This document shows, piece by piece, positions 46,510-56,376 of a stretch of DNA of 64,000 nucleotides. The stretch's first letter is position 1, and every line of letters begins with the position of its first letter. The position numbers and the translations under genes were made by a program. The stretch comes from Haliclystus octoradiatus (lineage: Eukaryota > Cnidaria > Staurozoa > Stauromedusae > Haliclystidae), in contig OU744453.1 in NCBI GenBank assembly GCA_916610825.1, positions 3,106,724-3,170,723 on the forward strand, written 5' to 3'. The notes under the pieces were generated by a model, which was given only the letters and a program-made list of their open reading frames with translations, did not search any database and was not told the origin of the DNA.

Positions 46510-47065
46510 AAGAACATAACAACAACATGTAGAGATAAATACAACAGATCATTGTCGAAGCTACAAGCTCTGATAACTGCATTATCTATATCAGAGATTA
46601 ATACAATATACAAATAATTATTAACAAGCAGACATTACTATTTGTATAGAGATAAAAATAACAATAGAAATATAAACAACAGATCATAATTGTCTAAGTT
46701 ACAAGCTGTAAAAACGGCATTATCTATATCAGAGACTAATACAATATACAAATAATTTATTAACAAACAGACATTACTATTAATATAGAGATAAAAACAA
46801 CATGTAGCAATAAAACAACAGATCATAATTGTCTAAGTTACAAGCTGTAAAAACTTTATCATCTATATCAGAGACTAATACAATATACAAATATGCAAAT
46901 AATTTATTAACAAACAGACATTACTATTAAAATAGAGAAAAACAACATATTGAAATAAAAACAACAGATTATTGTCTGCATAAGTTACAAGCTGTGAAAA
47001 CTGCATGATCTGTATCATAGACTAATACAATATACAAATAACTTATTAACAAATAGACATCTGAG
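46510..47065. repeat. Tandem array, about 125-bp unit, four copies
   Basis: Four head-to-tail copies share CAACAGATCATAATTGTCTA, AAGTTACAAGCTGTAAAAAC, ATATCAGAGACTAATACAAT and TTATTAACAAACAGACATTA. The unit is about 125 bases with small indels (a CAAATATGCAAATAA expansion in the third). The outer copies are more diverged. No coding capacity. Confidence 0.8.
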
Positions 47066-47556
47066 TTTTGCGCTTGTGCGCTCTTCAGACGGAATTTATT
47101 CTGATGAAAAAACAAACTGCATTGATCTATATCAGTTCATTTACTAGGAATACTGATGTATGCTGTAGAAGGTTGATTTGTTGAGGTTCAGAATTTTAGA
47201 ATTCGAACCGGATTAATTTGCATTGTTAACGTCCCCTTTATAGTTACAAAGTGTTTCCAATAGAAATGTTGTTTTGTTTTAATCAATATAATGAGAATAA
47301 TACCAATTAATAAATGTTATCATACGATTTCGAGTACAATTCGGGATTTTTTTGCAGGAGTGGCTTTTTCAAAAAATGAAAATGACCTTTTTGAAAAATA
47401 CAGTAGTGAAAACTAATTCAGCATTGAACGAGAAATAGTATGATTGCCTTTTAATAATATGAATGAAAAATCCAAAGGAACTCCTGCGACTGCGAACTAA
47501 CCGAAGAAGTATTGTATAGTTATCAAAAGAATGTTTAAAGTGTGAAATAAGCATTA

Positions 47557-48710
47557 CAATCAAGCCTGTTATAACGGTCACCTCTATACAGCGGCCACCT
47601 GTCTATGGTGGTCACTCTTGCAATGTCCAAAACAGTATTTTCTATTGACTGATCTATAAGTCCCGCTTTGATATACCGCAATTTGACGAGCGGTAAGCGG
47701 GACTTATTCCCTTCGTACAGCGTTATGCAGGATTCTGTACAACGGCATTCTGTTTGATCGTATTGTTCTGACAAATTATCACGCATTTGATGTACGCGGA
47801 TAGACGGGGTTCAGCATTACGTAAATTAATGAAAGATGCAACATGCAAGCCAAAATAAAATGAATTAAATCTATATGGAAACTTATGGTTATTAAATCAA
47901 GTCGATTAACTGATTGCTGTCAAAAATTACAAACGTATTTCAACATCATCATTCAAATATACAGATGGCGAAATTGATTGCTGTCAAAAATTACAAACTT
48001 ATTTCAACATCATCATTCAAAATACAGATGGCGAAATTATCTGTAAATGTTTTTACCCTTCAGAATTGTTTAATATTGTATCATTGTGAATGCTTTGGGT
48101 TACCATCAAAAATTCAGCAGTTCCATGTCGTGTACAAGAGCAAGAGAAAGATTTATTCAGAATATAGCAACATTCAAGTGTATTGTTTATGATTTCAACA
48201 GTGAATCATATTTCAATCTGCATTTCGATCTCCAACGAGCGCTCAAAAAGTTTGCAGTAAACAGCAGCGTTCGCTAAATCATTGACTCGTCAGAATCAGT
48301 AAGTTAGAATAATAAAATCAGCTTTCCAGTTTAATTAGCTCCAATACCCTGAAATATATATACAACAAGTGACTCAAGCCACTATTTCTGTCAAATATTT
48401 TAGCATCTTTTAAAATTTCAGGCTTATATATTTTACGACTCGTTCGCTGTTGACTGTTGACACCCTGGAATACTCAAATAAAACTACGTCATCGACGCGA
48501 TTTTGTTGGCGGTTTCTTTGTTTTCTAAAACAATAGAATTGCCAAATGACATAAGTCTCACTTACCAACATATCAAAATCGTCAAAGTAAAAATGAGACT
48601 TGGGCAAGTCAATATTTTCTAATGAGTCAAATCTCTATATAAAGGCCACCTGTCTATAATGGTCAATTTATCTACCTCTCGTAGCTGGCCGTTATATACA
48701 GTTTTCACTG
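47557..48710. mobile_element. CAGTGAAACCTG MITE split by a 968-bp insertion
   Basis: The left part is 47557-47644 (CAATCAAGCCTGTTATAACG to TATTTTCTA). The right part is 48613-48710 (TATTTTCTAATGAGTCAAAT to GTTATATACAGTTTTCACTG). TA flanks the whole. The two halves join into the normal MITE when the insert and one TATTTTCTA are removed. Confidence 0.75.
47645..48612. mobile_element. Unclassified insertion with TATTTTCTA duplication
   Basis: A 968-bp insertion bounded by exact 9-bp direct repeats TATTTTCTA (47636-47644, 48613-48621). Its ends TTGACT and AGTCAA are short inverted repeats. Inside are a hairpin (AAGTCCCGCTT ... AAGCGGGACTT, about 47660-47709) and a direct duplication of about 57 bases at 47921-48040 (CAAAAATTACAAACTTATTT). 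No transposase recognised. Confidence 0.65.
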
Positions 48711-49149
48711 TATACTTACTTTTTCATTTGCCTTTTCGTTTCTTACTCGAAACATTTTAAATATTTCAATCACGTTTCAACTAAGAATTTCCTGCGTCAG
48801 ACAGAGTTTATATTCCCGCTGCTTTTCTAATTTGCTATTGTTTCATTTTGAGTTCCATTGTATAATCACCAATCTGATTTAGATTTCACTTTTTTTGCTC
48901 TATTTTCGAAACAAATTAGGGAATAAAATAGTTTCTATCTTATCTAATCAGAATCGATTAATTTTTTCATGAATATTGTTAAAAAGAAACAAAACAATGG
49001 AGTTATGCAAAATTGAATTATACATATCTTCCTCGTGCGATGTACATTTATGGTGTTGATTTTGCGCCTTTGGTGTTTCCGTAAACGCTTGAGATTAGTT
49101 TTGCCGTACCAAAAACAATGAGTCTAAACCAAAGTTGAACTCCCACAAA

Positions 49150-49660
49150 ACGAAATCACATACACGCTTCCCAATTTGATGCTCTATCTGTCAATCAAAA
49201 AGTTAATGATAGGTTAATGCTATGCAGGGCGCACCCTAGTGCGGGGGGTATCGGGGGCGTGAAACTTGGTCAGACTTTGTCAGTCGGCAAGTCTTTCTTG
49301 GAATGTCTCCAACTGCCTTCCAGAGTCCATCGTCACAACAAAACTTTGCAAACATTTAAAAAACATCTCAATCAACACGATCTAACTGGCATGTCCACAG
49401 TGCATAATACGGTAAACGGATACAAATAAAATAAAACAATCCAAATTGTATATAATTGCTGACCATTTTTTCACACTCCTATAGTAAAGATTATTAGTAT
49501 AGTTGTCTTATATATTGGTTATAGTTAATAACCAATTTAAATTTTTTGTATCGCGTAATTTTTGTACGTATTTGTAAATTATGTAATTGCGGCAATATGT
49601 AAGTGGAAGTTACTTCCCAGTCAGAATTTATGACAAATAAATCAACAACAACATCAACAC
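49150..49660 (+). mobile_element. Possible retroelement 3' end
   Basis: A plus-strand frame 49217-49429 ends LQTFKKHLNQHDL, resembling the FKxxLKxxL ending of non-LTR reverse transcriptase ORFs. It is followed by a 3' UTR and a CAACAACAACATCAAC tail near 49640-49660. There is no larger domain, so this is tentative. Confidence 0.4.
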
Positions 49661-50200
49661 TCGGCAAAAGATGGAAGAAATGGCAAAGGATTATTGTGAT
49701 GTTCGCTTTCTAAGAGTAGAAATAAGAGGGTTTTTTTAGTTCTTGAGCATTTATTCATTTCAACACAAATCATGAATACTGTGGAGACAATTATCTGTAA
49801 CTATTGATGCTTGATCAGGACAGACGAGAGAAATTTTGGACCCGATGGGATCTCTTAAAAACATGGCCCGAAGATTTTTCATCGCTAGGCTCTGCAAGTA
49901 TTCCGATGATGACTTTAGACCTGTTTTCAATCCTCAAACTGCAGACGCGCAAACACCACGCAAATATGTTAACCACAAGCCTCATAGTTACATTTAAGTG
50001 ATCATTTTTGCCGATATGATTAACTTTACGTGGGGTATGCGTTGCAGACATTTTTTAATAACGTTCAATTGTTTATAAAGTTATGCACCAGTACCTATTA
50101 AATAAATCGCAATCAATGGTTTCGCATAATAATTTAATCCTTGTATCTTTTAAACTTTTCAAAATTCATATAAAGGAAGCATTACTTGAAATTTCAATGC

Positions 50201-50419
50201 GGTTGGTCGGCGTACTTCTCAAAAAGAATATGATAAGTAAGCGAAATATGATAACTTAGAGTTATCGCTAAACTGAAGAATTTTAATAGAAAAACAATAC
50301 TTAATTCAAAAAATATTAGTAAATGTTTTTCTATTAAAATTCTGCAGTTTAACGATAACTCTAAATTATCATATTTCGCTTACTTCTCATATTCTTTTTG
50401 AGAAGTACGCCGACCAACC
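50201..50419. repeat. Long near-perfect hairpin upstream of receptor 1
   Basis: Arms of about 105 bases (GGTTGGTCGGCGTACTTCTC ... and its complement ending CGCCGACCAACC) around a loop of about 10 bases. It lies about 160 bases before the likely receptor 1 start. It is probably a recent foldback insertion; the other receptor copies lack it. Confidence 0.8.
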
Positions 50420-50576
50420 TCAGAACGTCGGTGTACGTCATAGTTCAGTTTTCGACCTTCTTCTTTTTATAAACTATATAAATGACATTGTAAGTTGATT
50501 GGAATTCAACTGTGCTGTATCCCCGAAAGATATTATCAACATCAAAAAACGAAATAATATATTACTATCAACGCAA

Positions 50577-51554
50577 ATGAGTTCAGCAAATATGACAAAT
50601 CTCTACGGTACTGAATTTTCAATGCAGATATGTCATTATTTTTCAAGAAAAGTATATGCTATTCATCTGGAAACAAGCTTTATGTTAACTATATTAGTTA
50701 TGCTTGGGATTTTTTGTCTTCTAATTACACCATGGACTATTGTATTTAACTTTATCGTCGTAAGAACATTGTTTATGAATTTAACGTTACGAACAGTGAG
50801 CAATGTACCATTAATCGCACTATCAATTACTGATTTCATTATTGGATTTGCAGTACTTCCTGTTCATGGTACACATTTAATATTGAAATCATTTAAAATA
50901 TACAACTGCTCTTTGTCATCCTACTTAAATCTTATGGGTATGGCAGTTACACTTGTATCTATGGCTTGTGTATTATTTATAACTTTAGAAAGATACCTCG
51001 CTATTTGTCATCCATATTTTTATCGTTCTAAACTTAATTTGAAATCAGCAGCAAAAGCTATTATAGCTACAACGATTTTTTTACTCCTAACTACAATGGT
51101 TTCACATGTGACGGTTATATGGAATATAGCTATGGTATTTAATGTGTCACTTCTTGCCCTTTCATATATTATCAATCCATTTGTTTATTTCAGAATAGGT
51201 TTTACATTAAAAAAATTAAATAGTACTTTACCAATTCATTCAAGTCAAAGAACACAAGAAAACAGAAACAGTGCAAGAAAAAAAAGCTCAAGATGTACAA
51301 AGTTCGCATGCACTGTTGCTATTGTCCTGCTTATATTTCACTGCCCTTTAACAATAAGTACTATCATTGTAATTTCTCAAGGATACTTATCTAAAGAGTC
51401 ATTGTATTCTTTTAATATCGTAACTGTTCTAATGCTTTCAAACTCGGCAGTAAACCCGTTGGTGTATTGTTTTCAAAATCCAACTATAGGTAGATCGGTT
51501 TATCAATATTTTCAAAGATCAAGGAAAATTACTCCTATAAATGTAAATCAATAA
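50577..51554 (+). CDS. Rhodopsin-class (class A) G-protein-coupled receptor, copy 1
   Basis: A single-exon gene of 325 residues from the Met that aligns with the other two copies; an in-frame Met lies 26 codons upstream (50499). Seven hydrophobic segments are clear. The N-tail has an NMT glycosylation sequon. TM2 has SITDFIIG with the conserved Asp, TM3 ends ERYLAICHP (the E/DRY motif), and TM7 has NPLVYCF (NPxxY). Features are unusual for class A: the TM6 CWxP motif reads FHCPL (His for Trp), extracellular loop 2 is very short with no cysteine, so the normal TM3-ECL2 disulfide is absent, and TM5 carries its own NPFVY. The amine-binding Asp of TM3 is missing. It belongs to no subfamily I can name; lack of introns and tandem copies suggest a lineage-specific, perhaps chemosensory, expansion. 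The C-tail ends ITPINVNQ. Confidence 0.9.
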   Translation: MSSANMTNLYGTEFSMQICHYFSRKVYAIHLETSFMLTILVMLGIFCLLITPWTIVFNFIVVRTLFMNLTLRTVSNVPLIALSITDFIIGFAVLPVHGTHLILKSFKIYNCSLSSYLNLMGMAVTLVSMACVLFITLERYLAICHPYFYRSKLNLKSAAKAIIATTIFLLLTTMVSHVTVIWNIAMVFNVSLLALSYIINPFVYFRIGFTLKKLNSTLPIHSSQRTQENRNSARKKSSRCTKFACTVAIVLLIFHCPLTISTIIVISQGYLSKESLYSFNIVTVLMLSNSAVNPLVYCFQNPTIGRSVYQYFQRSRKITPINVNQ

Positions 51555-51617
51555 CAATCATTTATATGCATATCATGCAGAACATCGCTTATTCGTTTTT
51601 TTTGTTATATCAATTAT

Positions 51618-51757
51618 ATTAGTTATGTTAATTATGTTAATTATGTTAATTACGTTAATTATGTTAATTATGTTAATTATGTTAATTATGCTAATTACGT
51701 TAATTAAATGTTAAGAATGTTAATTATGTTAATTATGTTAATTATGTTAATTATTTT
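51618..51757 (+). repeat. 9-bp minisatellite TTAATTATG after receptor 1
   Basis: About 15 copies of TTAATTATG with a few TTAATTACG variants, beginning about 60 bases after the stop codon. The same array follows copy 3 but not copy 2. Confidence 0.85.
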
Positions 51758-52722
51758 AGCCAAACAACAAAGGTATCTACAAAGAGTTCAGTAATTTCGT
51801 TACCTGCAATTAGATTTATTATAACAAAATAGTCAAACATCATTTAATACAATGAGAGGTTGTTTCTGTTACTATTAATAAACCCGGAAATTATCGTTTA
51901 AAGAATACTTCTCTCATCACACATCTGCCGTTCTAAGCAGGCATTTCGCTAATTACATTGACATGTAATTTCTTCTGGTAACATTTACATTATGTGATGA
52001 ATTCGTCATCGTGTTTTGTTGTCATACGTGGATCTGTTCTATGCGTTAATCTGTTCTTTTGTAGACCTGCTCTTTCTATTGTAAATGCGTGTTGAAAGTA
52101 GAATGACGAAACATTTATACTGCTGATATTGAAATAAATACATCATACAAAAGAAATGTAACAGATCATATCATTATTTTGTACGACAAGGATGCCAAAT
52201 AGTTATATATTATATAATTTTATTTATGGCAACACATCAGTAGAGTACTCGATGCAGATATACAAAGCATTATTGAAATAAAGTCATAAACTAGACATTG
52301 CCTCCACTACTCAGAGTTTTGCGCGATATCGCGCATCATAGCGCTCACAATTTTAAAACAACGTCAGTAGCCTCTGACTGCAGTGTTTTTATATATTATA
52401 TACGGCATTAATAAAAATTCTATTTAATTTATCATATCATTGTCAATCCAATTTCAGTTATTGATAATGTATACTGTCAGCAGCAATTTTTAAAAGCATA
52501 ATATTACTTCTTCACATTCCATATGAAAATATAAAATATATTTGTAAAGTTTTACCATTCAGGAATCAACGATCATTTGACGAAACGAAGAAAGAACTTT
52601 ACCATATGAACTGTGAAACAAGTTTAACTTTTAAAGATATTTCTAAAAGCTAATAGCTCATCAATGACTAACGTTAAAGCGAAGATAAGCCAAATTAACC
52701 AACTTAACAATGCTTTATTTAT

Positions 52723-52995
52723 CATTTGAAATGTCGTCTGTACGAAGCAGAATATGTCGGGTAAGCATGCTGGCATTTATATGAACGCGTTGATGAATAC
52801 CACAAAAGTAACCATGGTAAACACATCCTTCAAGATTGTGATAGCCCAACTGATGACTTCCAAAAACTTTGTTAAACAAATAATAAATGTGAAAATAAAT
52901 TTGACTGCCTTGTCAACGATATCCTGGCAAATGAAGAACTGAGACCATCGTTGAACGTCCAAGGAGATTCTATCAATGCTACAGTTTTTAAATAA
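52723..52995 (+). pseudogene. Penelope-like GIY-YIG remnant, broken
   Basis: Frame 52723-52995 encodes CRLYEAEYVG, then HLYERVDEYHKSNHGKH, KCENKFDCLVNDILANEEL and RPSLNVQGDSINATVF, aligning with the copy at 40615-41052. Two in-frame stops break it. A hairpin plus GAAAC (CTTGAGAATGGCTGA ... TCAGCCGAAAC, near 53211-53238) lies downstream where the other copy has its hammerhead-like core. Confidence 0.65.
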
Positions 52996-55398
52996 CATAA
53001 TTGCATTCATTTTATGATTCAGCAATGTTATTCACCCTAATGGATTGGAATTGTATTCAAGTTAGTTACCATAATAGTTTTGTTGTTTTCAGTTTCGATC
53101 TACGCTTCAACAATGACAATAATTTGTTTCCATGATTTTGATTCACCCTCAGGGGCAAACAATTTTTACATATACATATACCTATGTTAATTATAATAAA
53201 ACACTCACTTGAGAATGGCTGAGGTCAATCAGCCGAAACTTTGTGCTATAACCTAGTTGTGTGATCAATTTATACAAAAAGCCTGATCAAGAAGATTCTT
53301 ACAAACGTGGTATATGTTAAGAATATTTAGAAATCATTGTCGTAATGATTCTTCACTATTTAGCTTCAACTACCCGAATCTGTATTAAATCTTTTTGGTG
53401 TCATGTGCACACTAAATTAGGATACAAGATTTAAGATCTCGAATATTCAAAATAATATACATAAATATAACAATTTTGTAGAAGGAAGCTTTATCTATCC
53501 TCAAGGCATAATTAGACGACTTGATGTAAATTGATATCAAGTTTCTCTGTTCAATTAGAGAAAGAAAGGATGACGGTCTATTCTGCATGTTTTTGAAGAT
53601 CCCAGTGAAAACACGACGACGTTTTAACATAAAAATGATGCTAGAGGAATGATTCTTAACCTGCAAACCAGCAAATCGTCCTTTGTTATAAATTTTCATG
53701 AATCATGATGGTTGTAAATCTTGATAAGTCATTAAAAATAAATATCAAAACACGTTTTCTTCAATATTTATCTTGATCAGTTACTTAATTGATGTTGATC
53801 AGTGAATCAGATAGTAGGCTTCTTTTTCTTATTGTTTTTCAATTTTGTAGAATTGTTTGTAAGTTGTTGTTACTTTTGAACTTGTAAGAAGTAAGAGAAG
53901 AGTCATTCAGAATTAAGCATTTACAAGGAAAATGAAAATATATCTTACTTTAAAGTTTATTCGAAAAGCAATTTCTTGAACTTAAAAAATATGACTTATT
54001 CATGTTGTGAATTACTGAAAAATGCTGCACATGTACATCTCACATTCATTACCTAAAACAGGAATTAAAACATTGTCTTCATGATTAAAAGTTTGACCTA
54101 CTTGAATTTGTAAATTTAAATTTAAATATTTTCTATCAAACAATACGAACGAATCAATTTTTTTTGTAACGTCACTTTTGGTGCAAAAAATAACGCAAAT
54201 ATATAAGAGTATATTTCTGTCGATATTCCTAATATTGGAAATAGGTAACAGTTTACAAATCAATAAGTTTCTCAATTTTTAACGAAATTGTATTTGAAAG
54301 CAGCTCCATATTTCAAAATTGCCTGTTTTCTATTTTTATATTCCCCTGTGACTGCAAAAGTGCCGTGAATATGAAAGTTTTATTTTTATCGATTTAAAAA
54401 TCTAACTCGGAAAACAGTAATGAATTTTTGCTGTGGAATTTGAACATGTTTTGTTGACGTTTTGAACTGCAGAATTGGAAACGAGCCCTTTTCTATTGGT
54501 AACAAGTGCTCTTGTTGCAAAAATCGGACAAACATAAATGTTTTGATTGATATCATATAGCGAGATTAATTAACTATCTTTGCGGCAAAACTGCTCTTTT
54601 TCGCAATGGAGCTCCTCCATGGATCTCCTTATCCAATGCTGCCAACATTCTACACAGAAACGCGGGTAACCCATTCCTAGTATAGATCATTCTGGATTTC
54701 CTCCTTTCGTCAAAAAAAGAATAATGAGGCGTTTACATTCGTGAGATTATTCATTCTATATCATCTAAAAGGTCTGAAGAGTGGGGGAAATGGTTCACAA
54801 ATTCAAGCGACCAACACGGCCACTTTATAGTTATCGCGTATAAGCGTCCTCGGAAATTCTTCTGCAATATTGCCTTCCATTTCCCAAGGTAAAACCTGGG
54901 GATAAGTTCTGTATATTTTTTCAAGTGAAATAAAAGTTGTTTGTCCCCTTGAAGAACAATAGATTTGAGAAAGTCCCAAGCAGATCATTGATGTTTTTAT
55001 GTTTAAAATCAGATATTCAATTTCAAAACAATGCACGTGATAATATACAAATACTTATCATTTTACCTAGGAGTATCTACTTTGTTGACAAGCTATTATT
55101 CCATTAACTTTGCTCACAATATGTTCAATTTAATATAATTTTATCATTTAAAATAATTAAATAAAGCGTTTTCAACCATATTTATCATGATGATTTAATT
55201 AAGCTTTCTCTAAACCATTCAAAATACCTAATGGACCTCATAAGTTTGGATATTTTATGCAATCTGGCAGGTGAATCTTAAGCGCAAATGCAGAATTTAA
55301 AATTTAAAAATATAAGTAGACTCCAGAAGTGTTTGATACAAAACCTTAAAACAAGACGTTTTAAATATCAAAAACGAAAGATTCATCTCTTCATCAAA

Positions 55399-56376
55399 AT
55401 GAATTTTGGAAATTTTACAAATCTCTATGGTAACGAATATTCCATTCAAATATGTTATCAATATTCAAAGAAAGTATATGCTATTCATTTGGAAACAAGT
55501 TTAATGTTACATATATTAATTATACTTGGGATATTGTGTCTTCTAATTACACCATGGACTATTGTATTTAACTTCCTCGTCTTAAGAACATTGGTTATCA
55601 ATAAAACGTTACGAACAGTAAGCAATTTTCCATTAATCGCACTTTCAATTACTGATTTCATTATTGGATTTGCTGTACTTCCTGTTCATGGTACACATTT
55701 AATATTGAAATCATTCCAAATATACAACTGCTCTTTGTCATCATACTTAAATCTTATGGGTATGACAGTTACACTTGTATCTATGGCTTGCGTATTATTT
55801 ATAACTTTAGAAAGATACCTCGCTATTTGTCATCCATATTTTTATCGTGCTAAACTTACTTTGAAATTAACAGCAAAAGTTATTATGATTACAACGATTG
55901 TTTTACTCCTAACTACTGTGATTTCACATGTGACGACTATATGGAATATAGCCATGGTATTTAATGTGTCCCTTATTGCCGCTTCATATATTATCAATCC
56001 ATTTGTATATTTGAAGATCATTTGTATAATAAAGAAATTAAATCGTACTTTACCAATTCATTCAAGTCAAAGAACACCAAAAAACAAAAACAATACAAAT
56101 AAAACAAGCTCAAGATCTACAAAGTTCGCATGCACTGTTGCTCTTGTCCTGCTTATATTTCATTGCCCTTTAACAATAAGTACTATCATTGTAATTTCTC
56201 AAGGATACTTATCTAAGGAGTCATTGTATTCTTTTAATATCGTAACTGTTCTAATGCTTTCAAACTCGGCAGTAAACCCGTTGGTGTATTGTTTTCAAAA
56301 TCCAACTATAGGTAGATCGGTTTATCAATATGTTCAAAGATTAAGAGACATTACTCCTTTAAGTGAAAATCAATAA
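55399..56376 (+). CDS. Rhodopsin-class G-protein-coupled receptor, copy 2
   Basis: Single exon, 325 residues from MNFGNFTNLYGNEY; an upstream in-frame Met (55288) would add 37 basic residues and is less likely because copies 1 and 3 align from this Met. The N-tail has an NFT sequon. Rough membrane spans: 33-63, 75-97, 110-137, 157-175, 182-210, 242-266 and 278-300. Motifs: TM2 Asp86, ERY at 138-140, FHCP in TM6, NPLVY at 293-297 and the extra NPFVY at 200-204 in TM5. The stretch from TM6 to TM7 is almost base-identical to copy 1, but the tail (RLRDITPLSENQ) differs, suggesting local gene conversion. Upstream DNA is duplicated with copy 3. Confidence 0.9.
   Translation: MNFGNFTNLYGNEYSIQICYQYSKKVYAIHLETSLMLHILIILGILCLLITPWTIVFNFLVLRTLVINKTLRTVSNFPLIALSITDFIIGFAVLPVHGTHLILKSFQIYNCSLSSYLNLMGMTVTLVSMACVLFITLERYLAICHPYFYRAKLTLKLTAKVIMITTIVLLLTTVISHVTTIWNIAMVFNVSLIAASYIINPFVYLKIICIIKKLNRTLPIHSSQRTPKNKNNTNKTSSRSTKFACTVALVLLIFHCPLTISTIIVISQGYLSKESLYSFNIVTVLMLSNSAVNPLVYCFQNPTIGRSVYQYVQRLRDITPLSENQ

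Larger units (their letters stand above)
45345..50576. other. Gene-poor spacer between calmodulin-like B and the receptor cluster
   Basis: No supported gene. It holds a LINE tail (45711-45785: ATCATCACCATTTATTCAGG), a four-unit tandem array (46510-47065), an interrupted MITE (47557-48710), a retroelement-like 3' end (49150-49660) and a long hairpin (50201-50419). Frames such as the 123-codon one at 45977-46348 show no recognisable domain. Confidence 0.6.
51555..55398. other. Spacer between receptor copies 1 and 2
   Basis: The 3' flank holds the TTAATTATG minisatellite (51618-51757), then a segment at 51840-51960 repeated after copy 2. A broken Penelope-like end lies at 52723-52995. From about 54170 onward the sequence is duplicated upstream of copy 3 (from about 58180), so this is receptor upstream DNA. 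No other gene is supported. Confidence 0.6.

Noticed and set aside
46510-47065. CRISPR-like array
   Set aside because: Units are about 125 bases, joined head to tail without unique spacers, in a eukaryotic genome.
53205-53240. Second hammerhead ribozyme
   Set aside because: The stem and GAAAC are present, but the CUGAUGA core reads CTTGAGA, so I would not call it a ribozyme.
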